DNA of 56,716 bases from Bacteroidota bacterium (GCA_026391715.1 JAPLDO010000167.1:1-56716), one strand, 5' to 3'. Numbered from the stretch's first letter, positions 9,238-19,274 are shown. The notes: generated from the sequence alone by a model not told the origin. Program-made: numbers and translations.

Positions 9238-12200
9238 TATTTTGATTTATCGGGAAAAGGCGGCATTGCAGGCAGATCTTTCGGCCACGTTTTCAATTCC
9301 TCCTTCATAAGGTCTATCGCCTTGTTCAATTGCTGGTCTTCGCCTGCATATTCCTTTGCAGGATCGTTGTCCACCTCAATATCGGGATCAACCCCGTATC
9401 CTTCGATAATCCAGTTTTTACCTTCAGTGTCATAAGGCGCAAATTCCGGTCTCATCAGCGAGCCGCCGTCAATGAATGGCAACGAACCACGTATTCCTAC
9501 AACGCCTCCCCAGGTGCGTTTACCAATGGCTTTGCCGATCTTCAGCTTTTTAAACTGATAGGGGAAAAGGTCGCCGTCGGATGCGGAATAGTTATCAATG
9601 AGAATACACTTCGGTCCCCAGTGCATAGGCAACCGTCCCGGCGCCGATTCAGTATTGCGCGCCATGGTTATCATTGTCATCTCCCGGTTCAGTCGTTCGA
9701 TTATCATTGGCGAAACATTGCCACCGCCGTTTCCGCGGTCATCAATGATCAGAGCTCGTTTGGCAATTTGAGGAAAGAAATGTTTGATAAATTCATTCAG
9801 CCCTTCGGGTCCCATATCGGGAATATGAATATAACCAACTTCGCCGTTTGTGGCTTCACTAACTTTTCGTATATTATCCTGAACCCAGTTGTAATAATAC
9901 AGTCCGGCTTCTTCATCTGTAGGAATTACGAGCGTTTTTCGCGCTCCCGTCTCCGACGCTGTTCCGTTCAGGGTCAACTCAACCTGCACATTGGCTTTGT
10001 TGACCAACGCTTCATTGATGTTGTTCATCTCTTTGGTTGATTTGCCATCAATAGCAATAATGAAATCGCCATCGCGCGCATCCACGCCGAGTTCTGTCAA
10101 CGGCGAGCGTGATTCCTTTGTCCAGTTTTCACCTTTCAGAATTTTATCAATTTTATAAAAACCTGAACCGTCGCGACTTATTTTTGCTCCGAGAAGCCCC
10201 AGTTTAATGCGTTTGGGTTCTGGTTTGTCTCCGCCGCCAACATAAGAATGTCCAATGCTTAATTCGCCAATCATTTCACCGATAATGTAATTCAAATCAT
10301 TGCGATTATTTACGCAAAGCGCCAACGGCTCATATTTTTTCTGAATATTTTCCCAGTTAACCCCATGCATATTGGGCAAATAAAAGAAATATTTCATCTG
10401 ACGCCACGATTCATGGTAAATCTGATTCCATTCAGCTTTTACATCCACAAAAATTTTCATGTTTTTCAGGTCAACCCAGTCTTTGACCTCAATTTTTCCA
10501 CCTTTCGGAAGATCGATCACTCCGAATTTACCCGGGTCGCCCACGAGCATTTTTTTATGGTCTGCCGATATCTCGTAATTATTGAAATCGCCAAGAGCGC
10601 TCTCCTTCTGTTCTTTCAGATTGTAGGTCATCAATCCGCCCTGGCGGGCGCGGCCCCCTCCTTTTATATAATAAACGTTGTCGTCAATGCAGTTCAGTCC
10701 GAAGTAATTTCCGGCATCGCCCGGTAATCCGACAATGCGTCCAATTATTCCATCAAGATCAACTTTTACTTCAACCTCATTTTTCGCCGAAGATTCCTTT
10801 GACTCATCCTTTTTTACATCCTTTTTCCCTTCAGTCTTTGTATTCTTCCCCGCTTTGCTTTCTCCGTCAACCTCTTTTTCTGTCTGTTTTAAAACTACTT
10901 CATCATTCTCAGGCGTCAATGGATTTGGAGTGTTTTTTGCAAGCGTTACAAAGTAAATTTTAGTCATATCGGTATAGGAATGATTCCACTCGGTCCAGCT
11001 ATAAGTTGGATTGAAATCGCGGTTGGAGGTGAAGAAAAGATATTTTCCATTACTGCTGAAAACGCTATTTCCGGCGTCATACCATGTATCAGTTACCGGT
11101 GTTTTTACCTGAGACGACAATTCATATAAATAGACCCTCGAAGTAGTTCTGCGGTCGGGTCGGGTATAGGCGATCCATTTGCTATCGGGCGACCAGGTGA
11201 ACTCGGTGAATTCCCAGCTTGTTGCCTGGTCGGCAACTGTAACTGTTTTCGAATCAATATCAACAAACTGCAGCCTGAGCATTTTATCTGACCAAAGGAT
11301 CTTTTTGCTGTCCGGCGACCAAACTGGAGTATATTTATAGGTGTCGGCATTTTTTGTCACCTGTATTGCCTCAGCGCTGCCATCCTGTTTCTGGATATAA
11401 ATTTCATCTTCGCCGGTGCGGTCAGAGATGAATGAGATGTACTGACCATCAGGCGACCAAGCTACATCGCGATCATGCGCGCCGGAGGAGGCGGTGAGAT
11501 TACGGGTGACGCCGGTTTTGGCGGGAACCGTCCACACGTCGCCCCTCGCGCCAAAAGCAACGCGTTTGCCGTCAGGCGAAAGAGAGAAGGTGTTGATATT
11601 TTTTGAAGCGTCTTTCATCTGGTTTCGTCCGGTGATCAGATCGTTGGATATACGTATTGGAATCTTTTTAATCGCTTCCGTAGCGAGGTCGAAAGTATAG
11701 ATGAAGCCACCGTTTTCAAATGCAATGGCATCGTTTCCGAGTGAAGGAAATTTGACGTCGAATTCCTTGAAATCAGTGACTTTCCTTGTTTCTTTGGTTT
11801 TAACGTTATACGAATAAAGGTTAACCGGACGTTCCCGTTCGGATACGAAATAGATTTTATCGCCGCTCCACATTGGGATCATATCCTGGAAGATATTATT
11901 GGTGATCTGTTCAGTCTGACGTGTTTTAAAGTCATAAATCCATATTTCATCAGCCATTCCGCCTTTGTAATATTTCCAGGTTCTGAACTCCCTGAAAACC
12001 TTGTTGTAAGCCAGTTTGGACTGATCTGGCGAGAATGAGCAGAACCCGCCGCAAGGTAACGGGAGTTCAACAGGGAGACCGCCATTGATATTTACCAGAA
12101 ATAGCTGTCCTTTAAAATCATTGAAAGTTTGTTTACGCGAGCGGAATACGATATTTTCGTTGTCTTTCCAGGTCATTACAATATTGTTTGGACCCATGCG

Positions 12201-12545
12201 GTCAGAGATATCGTCCCGGTTCAAAGTGGCGGTAAAAGTAAGCCGGCGCGGAGTTCCTCCTTCAGCCGGTATCACAAACACTTCGGTATTTCCATCATAT
12301 TGACCTGTAAAAGCTATTTGTTTGCCATCAGGCGAAAACCTGGCAAACATTTCATATCCCTCTTCATCGCTGGTAAGTTTTCGCGATAATCCACCTACCT
12401 TATCAACGGTATAAAGATCTCCGGCATACGTAAATACGATCTGATTTCCATGTATAGCCGGAAAACGTAATAATCTGGTTTCCTCCTGCGCAGTCAGGAC
12501 GCCACTAACGAGGATCATGGCGAAGATGAACAATAGTTTTTTCAT
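9237..12545 (-). CDS. tricorn-like S41 family protease, secreted
   Basis: 1102 residues with signal peptide MKKLLFIFAMILVSG...TAQ. The N-terminal half contains WD40/PD40-type beta-propeller repeats (SPDGKxIAF, SPDSKKILW, SPDSKWIAY). A Lys/Glu-rich linker lies near residues 560-600. Next come a tricorn C1-like region with the catalytic histidine candidate in SIGHSY, a PDZ domain, and the S41 core with DDRGNGGGN and the nucleophile in NYSASDGD at about residue 989. Tricorn-type enzymes degrade oligopeptides; in Bacteroidota the homologues are exported to the periplasm. The length matches the family. It is divergent from the OsmC gene. Confidence 0.92.
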   Translation of the reverse strand: MKKLLFIFAMILVSGVLTAQEETRLLRFPAIHGNQIVFTYAGDLYTVDKVGGLSRKLTSDEEGYEMFARFSPDGKQIAFTGQYDGNTEVFVIPAEGGTPRRLTFTATLNRDDISDRMGPNNIVMTWKDNENIVFRSRKQTFNDFKGQLFLVNINGGLPVELPLPCGGFCSFSPDQSKLAYNKVFREFRTWKYYKGGMADEIWIYDFKTRQTEQITNNIFQDMIPMWSGDKIYFVSERERPVNLYSYNVKTKETRKVTDFKEFDVKFPSLGNDAIAFENGGFIYTFDLATEAIKKIPIRISNDLITGRNQMKDASKNINTFSLSPDGKRVAFGARGDVWTVPAKTGVTRNLTASSGAHDRDVAWSPDGQYISFISDRTGEDEIYIQKQDGSAEAIQVTKNADTYKYTPVWSPDSKKILWSDKMLRLQFVDIDSKTVTVADQATSWEFTEFTWSPDSKWIAYTRPDRRTTSRVYLYELSSQVKTPVTDTWYDAGNSVFSSNGKYLFFTSNRDFNPTYSWTEWNHSYTDMTKIYFVTLAKNTPNPLTPENDEVVLKQTEKEVDGESKAGKNTKTEGKKDVKKDESKESSAKNEVEVKVDLDGIIGRIVGLPGDAGNYFGLNCIDDNVYYIKGGGRARQGGLMTYNLKEQKESALGDFNNYEISADHKKMLVGDPGKFGVIDLPKGGKIEVKDWVDLKNMKIFVDVKAEWNQIYHESWRQMKYFFYLPNMHGVNWENIQKKYEPLALCVNNRNDLNYIIGEMIGELSIGHSYVGGGDKPEPKRIKLGLLGAKISRDGSGFYKIDKILKGENWTKESRSPLTELGVDARDGDFIIAIDGKSTKEMNNINEALVNKANVQVELTLNGTASETGARKTLVIPTDEEAGLYYYNWVQDNIRKVSEATNGEVGYIHIPDMGPEGLNEFIKHFFPQIAKRALIIDDRGNGGGNVSPMIIERLNREMTMITMARNTESAPGRLPMHWGPKCILIDNYSASDGDLFPYQFKKLKIGKAIGKRTWGGVVGIRGSLPFIDGGSLMRPEFAPYDTEGKNWIIEGYGVDPDIEVDNDPAKEYAGEDQQLNKAIDLMKEELKTWPKDLPAMPPFPDKSK

Positions 12546-12655
12546 TTTTTCATGGGAAATTTAAGTTGAATTTCAACAAAAATATTCAGAATAAGTGAAC
12601 ATTTGGTTAAATTTCGACATGGGCTCTGATTTTCTCGTTGAAATGATAAGGCAAA

Positions 12656-12684
12656 TTGCCGAATGAGTTAAATTCCTACCTTTG
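12656..12684 (+). promoter_or_regulatory. Bacteroidota-type promoter upstream of the OsmC gene
   Basis: TTG at 12656-12658 is followed after 18 bases by TACCTTTG at 12677-12684, matching the phylum consensus (TTTG, about 19 bp, TAnnTTTG). Transcription would begin roughly 7 bases later, so the 5' UTR would consist almost entirely of the short repeats described next. Confidence 0.6.
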
Positions 12685-12690
12685 CGGGCA

Positions 12691-12757
12691 AGTTCCAGGT
12701 TCAAAGTTCAAAGTTTCAGGTTCCAGGTTCCAAATCCCAAATCCCAAATCCCAAATC
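12691..12757 (+). repeat. tandem-repeat 5' leader of the OsmC gene
   Basis: Units of AGGTTCA and CCAGGTT pass into four AATCCCA units just before the ATG at 12763. The last 31 bases before the CAAGCT spacer contain no G. If the upstream in-frame ATG at 12682 were used, this repeat would be translated into a low-complexity peptide, so the later start is preferred. Confidence 0.7.
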
Positions 12758-12762
12758 AAGCT

Positions 12763-13158
12763 ATGTCAATCGAAGTTTATTTTGCAGGTAAAAAAAAGGT
12801 GAACGCCATGATAGACGGTTACACCGTGTGTACTGATCAACCCGTAGAGGCTGGAGGAGAAGCCTCGGCTCCAACGCCATTTGCAACTTTCCTTGCCTCT
12901 CTTGGCGCCTGCGCAGGAATCTATGTTAAAGGATTTTGCGAACAGCGCGGAATCAATACTGAAGCAATGACCATTGACATGGATTATGTTTACGATCCTT
13001 CTCAGAAGATGATAGCCAAATTTATAATGAAGATATTTGTGTCCGCTGATTTTCCGGCACAATACGAGGAAGCCGTGATTCGCGCCGCCTCTCTTTGCGC
13101 CGTGAAACGGCACCTCCACCCGTCAATCGAAAATGAAATAACAATAGTCAGGCGATAA
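12763..13158 (+). CDS. OsmC/Ohr family protein
   Basis: 131 residues from the ATG at 12763. The family reduces organic hydroperoxides or acts on thiols through two cysteines. Here they are Cys50 in SLGACAG and Cys112 in SLCAVKRHLHP, both in the family's usual contexts, preceded by the PTPFATFLASL helix. The YhfA/OsmC-like subgroup fits better than Ohr because of the short length. It is followed after 4 bp by the PLP lyase, so the two almost certainly form one operon. The pairing suggests a link between sulfur-compound catabolism and thiol or peroxide chemistry. A longer start at 12682 is rejected because it would translate the repeat leader. Confidence 0.88.
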   Translation: MSIEVYFAGKKKVNAMIDGYTVCTDQPVEAGGEASAPTPFATFLASLGACAGIYVKGFCEQRGINTEAMTIDMDYVYDPSQKMIAKFIMKIFVSADFPAQYEEAVIRAASLCAVKRHLHPSIENEITIVRR

Positions 13159-13162
13159 TATT

Positions 13163-14344
13163 ATGAAACACAAACCAACAGGCTTCAACGCAACAGCAGT
13201 GCACGGCGTGGGACAAAAAGATCCTCTCGGCAGCGTTATTATGCCTATTTACCAAACCTCAACATTTGCCTTCAAAAATGCCGATCATGGCGCCGCTTGT
13301 TTTGCTGGCGAAAGCGACGGTTATATCTACACCCGGATTGGAAATCCTACCATTCGCGACCTCGAAAAGACTATTGCCGCGCTTGAACACGGTTATGACG
13401 GCATTGGATGTTCTTCGGGAATGGGCGCTGTTACAACAGTTTACATGACCTACCTTGGGGCTGGAAAGCACATCCTTAGTCATAACGCTGTTTATGGACC
13501 TGCCCGCGGAATCATGGAAGGAACCTTCCGCAGGTTTGGCGTAGAATCAACATATATTGATACTACCGATATTGAAAATGTCAAAGAAGCTATCAAGACA
13601 AATACAGCGCTGATTTATCTTGAAACCCCAGCCAATCCTACCATAGGTATCTCCGACATACCAGCGATTTGTGAACTTGCCCACCAGCATAAAATTCCGG
13701 TTTGTGTTGACAATACTTTTTGCAGTCCCTATTTGCAAAACCCACTCGACATGGACGCCGATATTGTGTTGCACTCATTAACAAAATTCCTGAACGGTCA
13801 TGCGGATATAGTCGGTGGCATTATCGTTACCAAAACCGAAGCTGACTATAAAAAAATACGTCCGGTCATGGTCAATATGGGATGTAATATGGATCCTCAC
13901 CAGGCGTTTCTTACGCGACGCGGATTAAAAACAATGGGAATCCGTATTGACCGCGCTCAGGAAAACGCTATGAAAGTGGCTGAGTTCCTTGAAAAGCATC
14001 CAAAGGTTGACTGGATTGTCTATCCTGGACTTCCTACTCATCCTCAATATGAATTAGGGAAAAAACTTATGCGAGGACCCGGTTCAATGATGAGTTTTGG
14101 ATTGAAAGGCGGTCTCATTTCAGGAAAAAAACTGATGGATTCCGTTCAACTGTGCGTGTTGGCTGTTTCTCTCGGAGGTATTGAAACTCTCATCCAGCAT
14201 CCTGCCTCAATGACACACAGCAAGCTTTCTCCGGCAGCGAGAAAGGAGGGTGGAATCAGCGATGAACTTGTGCGGTTATCGGTAGGAATTGAAGAGGCTG
14301 AAGAAATCATCGCCGATCTCGATCAGGCTCTTGCCGCTGTTTGA
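13163..14344 (+). CDS. PLP-dependent transsulfuration-family lyase, methionine gamma-lyase-like
   Basis: 393 residues. The Cys/Met-metabolism PLP fold is clear: SSGMGAV phosphate loop at residues 84-90, DNTFCSPY with the PLP-binding aspartate near 183, the Schiff-base lysine in HSLTKFLNGHADIVGG (Lys208), and SLGGIETLIQHPASMTHS near the C-terminus. The overall pattern resembles methionine gamma-lyase (methionine to methanethiol, 2-oxobutyrate and ammonia). However, the active-site cysteine of characterised enzymes (Cys116 in Pseudomonas, in a YGCT context) is Pro113 here (YGPARG), so cystathionine gamma-lyase or another thiol lyase is possible. It is operonic with the OsmC gene. Confidence 0.82.
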   Translation: MKHKPTGFNATAVHGVGQKDPLGSVIMPIYQTSTFAFKNADHGAACFAGESDGYIYTRIGNPTIRDLEKTIAALEHGYDGIGCSSGMGAVTTVYMTYLGAGKHILSHNAVYGPARGIMEGTFRRFGVESTYIDTTDIENVKEAIKTNTALIYLETPANPTIGISDIPAICELAHQHKIPVCVDNTFCSPYLQNPLDMDADIVLHSLTKFLNGHADIVGGIIVTKTEADYKKIRPVMVNMGCNMDPHQAFLTRRGLKTMGIRIDRAQENAMKVAEFLEKHPKVDWIVYPGLPTHPQYELGKKLMRGPGSMMSFGLKGGLISGKKLMDSVQLCVLAVSLGGIETLIQHPASMTHSKLSPAARKEGGISDELVRLSVGIEEAEEIIADLDQALAAV

Positions 14345-14568
14345 CAACCAAGACTCAGCAGGAATGAAAGATTTAGTTTTGCCATTTTGCGCAATCAACC
14401 GGATACTTATGTGAAAATTCCATCAACACCTCTGCTATTCTGAAGCGCTTTATCGAGGCGACCAGCATTTAGGTTTCCAGTTTGCGGCTCACCAATAAAC
14501 CTGAACTTCCTGATTTTGCAAATCCGGCGAGATACCTGATGCAATTCTAAATAATATTACTTCTTTGT

Positions 14569-15570
14569 ATGGCGCTCGATTCAAAAGCAAAGGCTCTACT
14601 CACCGCAATCGCCGCAGCAGGCGAACCTGACATTAGCGCTATCCCGATCGAAATTGCCCGCGAACAGGTTGAAAAAGGTTATTCACGGATGAAAATTCCC
14701 GTAAAACCTGTCGGATCTGTTCAGGATGTTCACGTTCCTGATCCGAATGGCTCAATAACTGTTCGGGTTTATACTCCCTCAGTTGCAGGTCCTTTTCCAG
14801 TGATGGTTTTCTTTCATGGCGGCGGCTGGGTCTTTTTCCGTCTCGACGCTTATGACCCAATTTGTACTCATCTTTGCGAAGCCACAGGTTGTATTATTTT
14901 CTCGGTTGATTACCGGCTCTCGCCTGAAGCTAAATTCCCGGTGGCAACCGATGATTGCCTCGCAGCAACACGATGGATTTACGAACATTGCGAGCAATGG
15001 AATGGAAATCGTGATTCGATAATACTGGCTGGCGACAGCGCCGGAGGGAACCTGGCAACAGTAACGGCAATGCGAATACGCGATGAAAACGGTACGCTCA
15101 ACGAAAAACCAACAGACCGGTCTTCCCAGATTGATACGACAAAGCGACCGGTTATTCGTTTAGCCGGACAGATTTTACTTTACCCTGTCACCGATTATTG
15201 GACGCCCGACAAGCCTTCTTATATTGAATTTGCCGAAGGTTTTGGGCTAACCCGCGACGCCATGAAATGGTTCTGGGATAAGTATCTTGAGAGTGCGAGC
15301 GACGCCGTGAATCCCAGAGTGGCGCCATTGCTTGCACCCGACTTATCAGGGCTTCCGCCAACGCTGATAATTGTTTCAGGCTTTGATCCGTTGCGCGACG
15401 AGGGAATCGCTTACGCAAACCGTTTGAAGCAAGCCGGCGTTCATGTAAAGTTGTCAGTTTATGAAGATATGATCCACGGGTTTCTTAGCTACCTTGGGAT
15501 ATTGAAACAGGCAAAAGCGGCAATCGGAGAAATAGCAGGGTGGGTAAAATGCAACTCGTTTTTCCTTTGA
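14569..15570 (+). CDS. alpha/beta hydrolase, hormone-sensitive-lipase-like esterase
   Basis: 333 residues, no signal peptide. The oxyanion motif HGGGW is at residues 83-87, and the nucleophile elbow GDSAGGN holds Ser157. The other triad residues are probably Asp273 in GFDPLRDEG and His303 in DMIHGF. This is the HSL (family IV) arrangement; it hydrolyses short-chain carboxylic esters in the cytosol. The -7-like TTCTTTG lies directly at the start codon, hinting at a very short or absent leader. The last residues (NSFFL) and the stop codon are supplied by a copy of a dispersed repeat element, so the native C-terminus may have been replaced. Confidence 0.88.
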   Translation: MALDSKAKALLTAIAAAGEPDISAIPIEIAREQVEKGYSRMKIPVKPVGSVQDVHVPDPNGSITVRVYTPSVAGPFPVMVFFHGGGWVFFRLDAYDPICTHLCEATGCIIFSVDYRLSPEAKFPVATDDCLAATRWIYEHCEQWNGNRDSIILAGDSAGGNLATVTAMRIRDENGTLNEKPTDRSSQIDTTKRPVIRLAGQILLYPVTDYWTPDKPSYIEFAEGFGLTRDAMKWFWDKYLESASDAVNPRVAPLLAPDLSGLPPTLIIVSGFDPLRDEGIAYANRLKQAGVHVKLSVYEDMIHGFLSYLGILKQAKAAIGEIAGWVKCNSFFL

Positions 15571-15594
15571 GATGTGGGGCTTGGAATTTTTTTA
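15553..15594. repeat. partial copy of dispersed element at the esterase 3' end
   Basis: AACTCGTTTTTCCTTTGAG followed by ATGTGGGGCTTGGAATTTTT closely matches the right half of the element at 6963-7066. It overlaps the last codons and the stop codon of the esterase gene. Confidence 0.55.
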
Positions 15595-16127
15595 ATATGA
15601 CTATCCGCTTGTGTGCCTAATTATTATTTAGCTACTCTGCGGTTCTTTGCGGTTTCTTTGCGTACTTCTGCGGTAAAAAAAGGTTTAACCGCAGAGAACC
15701 GCTGAGTTTTTCCGCAGAGAGCCGCAAAGCTAAAGTTTGTTAACCAAAGCCTTTTGTTCGATGATTCCTTTTCATTCAAAAACTAAATCCATTATGAACC
15801 TCAATAGCACAACCGATTATCTTTTCTGAAATCTCATTTTCTATCATAAATACCTTTTTATAAGGTTTCCTTTATTCAATAATTTGGGGGTTAAAGACAG
15901 GGATTTCTTCCTTTACCGAGTAGCCGGTTACTTCTCATAGCACCTCAAAATAAGAATTAGCCTCTGAAGTAGAATATGAAAAAATATCGCTAACATTGTG
16001 CATCCGCACATTTGCCCTTCCATCGGTTCATCGTGCGCGAAACCTCAGTCTCATGTTATCTAATTTGATGTTACCTGTTTTTATTGGGAGGAAATTAATA
16101 GAGACTTCACAACCAAAACAACAAACC
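15571..16127. other. 557-bp intergenic region with a CTCTGCGG inverted-repeat element
   Basis: No gene is seen. Positions 15628-15734 form an element bounded by TTTAGCT and AGCTAAA. Inside it, CTGCGG-TTCTTTGCGG units on the left are mirrored by CCGCAGAGAACCGC and CCGCAGAGAGCCGCAAAG on the right. A degenerate relative (CTCTGCGTTCCTCTGC...CCGCAGAG) lies near 43830-43862. The rest is AT-rich and should contain the promoter of the large secreted protein that follows. An in-frame extension from 15996 is possible, but the codons before 16128 do not look coding. Confidence 0.6.
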
Positions 16128-19118
16128 ATGAAAAGAAGATTTACCCTGCTATTTGCGCTGATGATTATCAGTATGAGTTTACTTGCCCAGGTTGGCATAA
16201 ATGCCGATGGCAGCGCGCCTAACGCTTCTGCCATTCTGGATGCTAACTCCACAAACAAAGGTTTTTTACCCCCGCGTATGAACACCACCCAGCGTGATGC
16301 TATTGTTTCACCGGCTACCGGTCTGTTAATTTTTAATACCGATTGCAATGATATTCAACTATTCAATGGCGCCGGTTGGGTTCCGGTAGGCAATGCCGGT
16401 ACTGTGGCAACGCCGGGCACAATAAGCGGTAACGCGAACCCGACTATTAATGCCGTCGGAGTTATTTATACAATTGCCGCATTGTCGGGAGCGCTTGGTT
16501 ATACCTGGACGGTTCCGCTTGGTTCTACGATAACCAGCGGACAGGGCACAACCTCAATCACAGTTAATTTCGGGACTGCCAACGGCGCTATTTTCGTTTC
16601 TGCTTACGGAAGTTGCTGGCGAAGTTTAGGGTCGTATCTTGGAATAGCTCTTTTGCCCCCGGCTCTCGCCACAGTAACAACAACAGCCATCAGTAATCTC
16701 GCTGCAACATCCGCAATAAGTGGCGGCAATGTAACATCCGACGGCGGAACATCTGTTACTGCACGCGGAGTTTGCTGGAGTTTAAGCGCAAATCCGACAA
16801 TAGCCGATAGTAAAACAACAGATGGCGCCGGAACAGGCGCTTTTGTAAGTAATCTGACAAATCTTACTCCAAATACCCTTTATTATCTGAAGTCTTATGC
16901 AATAAACAGCGCCGGAACCGGCTACGGCAATCAACTGAATTTTACAACTCCCTGCACTTCTTATGCCACTGTAAGCGTTTCAATAACATCATCGGCAAAC
17001 CCGGTATGTTCCGGAACATCGGTTATCTTTACTGCAAGTCCTGTGAATGGCGGAACAAATCCGTTGTATCAATGGAAGGTAAATGGAATAAATGTTAGCG
17101 GAGCAACAAACGTTACATATAATTACATTCCGGCAAACAGCGATGTTGTCGCCTGCATATTGACTTCCGATGTAGAGTGTGTCACTGGAAATCCTGCAAC
17201 ATCCAACGCAGTGACAATTACAGTGAATCCGATTCTAACTGCAAGCGCATCTATTGTTTGTTCAGCCAATCCCGTCGCTCCGGGTTCATTGGTTAGTTTT
17301 ACTGCAACTGCCGTTAACGGTGGAAGCGCCCCTGCTTACCAATGGCAGGTAAACGGCGTGAACGACGGAACAAACAGCAGCGCTTATTCATATATCCCGA
17401 CAAATGGCGACAATTTAATTTGTACTGTTATATCCAATCTGGCATGTGTAACCGGCAATCCTGCCACTTCAAACACCATAATTATGGTTGTAGATCCGCT
17501 TTATCCTGTTGTTACAACAACTGCGCTGTCCGACATTACTGAAACCACCGCCGTGAGCGGAGGAAATGTAACATCCATCGGAGGTTCACCGGTAACATTT
17601 CGGGGTATTTGCTGGAATACCAGCCCGAATCCAACCATGGCAAATAATTATACAACCAACGGAAATGGCCCCGGATTGTTTGTGAGCAACCTTACCGGAC
17701 TTACAACGAACACCATTTATTATGTGAGGGCTTATGCAGTAAATTCGAGCGGAACGGCTTATGGGAATGAGCTTTCCTTTGTAACGTTACCAACTGTGAC
17801 AACAACCGCCGTTACAAACATTACTCAAACTACTGCAAAAAGCGGGGGAAATATAACTCCTGGCGGCGGAGCGCCCGTTACAGCGAGGGGTGTTTGCTGG
17901 AACACAACCGCAAATCCGACAATTATGGACAGTCATACCGACGACGGAACGGGAACCGGTGTTTTTATAAGCAACATGACTGAGTTAACCGGCAATACTC
18001 TGTACTATGTGAGGGCTTATGCAACAAACTGCTCCGGAACAGTATATGGCAACCAGCAAACATTTACCACTTCGCCGGTTTTAGCCACTGTTGCCACCGA
18101 CCCGGCAATTTATATTACCCTTACCACTGCCACAAGCGGAGGAAATGTAACCGCAACCGGTGGAGCAAACATCACAGACCGAGGCGTTTGTTGGAGCGCC
18201 AGCCCTAATCCTACAACGGCAGACAGTAAGACCATCAATGGAACAGGAACCGGCATGTTTGTAAGCAACCTTATCAGCCTTACTCCAAATACGGTTTATT
18301 TTATCAGAGCTTATGCAACAAACAGCGTTGGAACGGCTTACGGAAATGAAATAACATTTACAACCCTGCTTACTCCGATAATACCTACTGTAACAACAGC
18401 AGCAATCACAAACATAGGACTCACGACCGCAACAAGCGGCGGCAATGTATTATCCGATGGAGGGGCAACGGTTGCTTTCCGCGGCGTGTGCTGGAGCGCC
18501 AGCCCGAATCCGACATTAACAAATAGTTATACAACCGATGGAAACGGCATTGGCGTGTTTGTGAGTAATCTAACTGCCCTCGCCCCGAATACCATTTATT
18601 ATTTACGCGCTTATGCAGTAAACAGCGCCGGGACTTCGTATGGGAATGAGGTGATGTTTAATAATACTTTCTTTATTGGCAATAATTACGGCGGCGGAAA
18701 AATATTTTATATTGATGGCACGGGACAGCATGGGTTGATTTCGGCAACAAGCGACCAGAGCGCCGGCGCTCAGTGGGGCTGTTCGGGATACTCTATTCCG
18801 GGTACCTACTTTTATTTCGGCACAGGACAGGCAAATACTACTGCCATTGTAAATGGATGCAGTACGGCAGGTATCGCTGCACGAATTTGCAGCGACCTTG
18901 TGTTGAACGGTTACAGCGACTGGTTTTTGCCGTCAATGGAGGAGCTGAACCAGATGTTCGCGCAAAGAACAATAATCGGCGGATTTACAAGTTATTATTA
19001 CTGGAGTTCCTCCGCGTACGATGCTGGCTACGCTTGGCGCAAGAACTTCAACGATGGCAGTTACAACGTTGGTAGTAAGAGCGGCACGTCCTATGTGCGT
19101 GCTGTTCGGGCTTTTTAA
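16128..19118 (+). CDS. large secreted repeat protein with C-terminal DUF1566/Lcl-like domain
   Basis: 996 residues from the ATG at 16128, chosen because [21 protein letters not shown] is a good signal peptide. After an N-terminal region with the common Bacteroidota motif [15 protein letters not shown] come two Ig-like domains (about residues 280-460) and five ~95-residue modules (starting near 181, 462, 556, 653 and 753). The modules have the pattern SGGNVTxxGG...RGVCW...NPT...GxFVSNLTxLxxNTxYYxRAYAxNSxGTxYGN. Residues 848-996 form a DUF1566-like C-type-lectin-fold domain ending in YVRAVRAF. The final ~40 codons have the make-up of a DGR variable region. It is probably a surface ligand-binding protein or adhesin. 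Confidence 0.85.
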   Translation: MKRRFTLLFALMIISMSLLAQVGINADGSAPNASAILDANSTNKGFLPPRMNTTQRDAIVSPATGLLIFNTDCNDIQLFNGAGWVPVGNAGTVATPGTISGNANPTINAVGVIYTIAALSGALGYTWTVPLGSTITSGQGTTSITVNFGTANGAIFVSAYGSCWRSLGSYLGIALLPPALATVTTTAISNLAATSAISGGNVTSDGGTSVTARGVCWSLSANPTIADSKTTDGAGTGAFVSNLTNLTPNTLYYLKSYAINSAGTGYGNQLNFTTPCTSYATVSVSITSSANPVCSGTSVIFTASPVNGGTNPLYQWKVNGINVSGATNVTYNYIPANSDVVACILTSDVECVTGNPATSNAVTITVNPILTASASIVCSANPVAPGSLVSFTATAVNGGSAPAYQWQVNGVNDGTNSSAYSYIPTNGDNLICTVISNLACVTGNPATSNTIIMVVDPLYPVVTTTALSDITETTAVSGGNVTSIGGSPVTFRGICWNTSPNPTMANNYTTNGNGPGLFVSNLTGLTTNTIYYVRAYAVNSSGTAYGNELSFVTLPTVTTTAVTNITQTTAKSGGNITPGGGAPVTARGVCWNTTANPTIMDSHTDDGTGTGVFISNMTELTGNTLYYVRAYATNCSGTVYGNQQTFTTSPVLATVATDPAIYITLTTATSGGNVTATGGANITDRGVCWSASPNPTTADSKTINGTGTGMFVSNLISLTPNTVYFIRAYATNSVGTAYGNEITFTTLLTPIIPTVTTAAITNIGLTTATSGGNVLSDGGATVAFRGVCWSASPNPTLTNSYTTDGNGIGVFVSNLTALAPNTIYYLRAYAVNSAGTSYGNEVMFNNTFFIGNNYGGGKIFYIDGTGQHGLISATSDQSAGAQWGCSGYSIPGTYFYFGTGQANTTAIVNGCSTAGIAARICSDLVLNGYSDWFLPSMEELNQMFAQRTIIGGFTSYYYWSSSAYDAGYAWRKNFNDGSYNVGSKSGTSYVRAVRAF
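18995..19118 (+). other. candidate DGR variable region (VR)
   Basis: The last ~40 codons of the secreted protein end almost exclusively in C, T or G, while codons just upstream often end in A. Clusters such as TAC GAT GCT GGC TAC, AGT TAC AAC GTT GGT AGT and AGC GGC ACG TCC are what adenine-directed mutagenesis of AAC/AAT runs would give. The constant 3' end (GTGCGTGCTGTTCGGGC) would be the mutagenic-homing end. The host domain is the C-type-lectin-like fold typical of DGR targets. No template repeat or reverse transcriptase lies in this window, so it would be a remote VR. Confidence 0.55.
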
Positions 19119-19159
19119 CAATTTAGCCATTTAACAATTTTTTTTTGTTTTTTTACCCC

Positions 19160-19234
19160 ACCGCGAAGCGGTCGAAATATTTTAATGCCCCCACCCCCCT
19201 GCCCCCCTCCCCAAAAAAGGGAGGGGGGTGGGCG
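19160..19234. other. hairpin and GC-rich inverted repeat downstream of the secreted protein
   Basis: ACCGC-GAA-GCGGT at 19160-19172 is a compact stem-loop about 40 bases after the stop codon. DGR loci often carry a hairpin just after the variable region. It is followed by a C-rich/G-rich inverted repeat at 19187-19234 (CCCTCCCC-AAAAAA-GGGAGGGG core) that could terminate transcription on either strand and resembles the repeat at 36.81-36.97 kb. Confidence 0.5.
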
Positions 19235-19274
19235 TAGCAAAGGTTTTCGGTTTAATATGCAGGAGTCGAATTAG

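Noticed and set aside
9330-10040. 236-codon plus-strand ORF antisense to the tricorn-like protease
   Set aside because: The opposite strand encodes a well-conserved S41 domain with catalytic motifs; the antisense peptide shows no recognisable fold.
12682-12762. N-terminal extension of the OsmC protein by 27 residues
   Set aside because: The extension is a translation of the AGGTTCA/AATCCCA repeats and lies at the promoter box; the start at 12763 fits the family.
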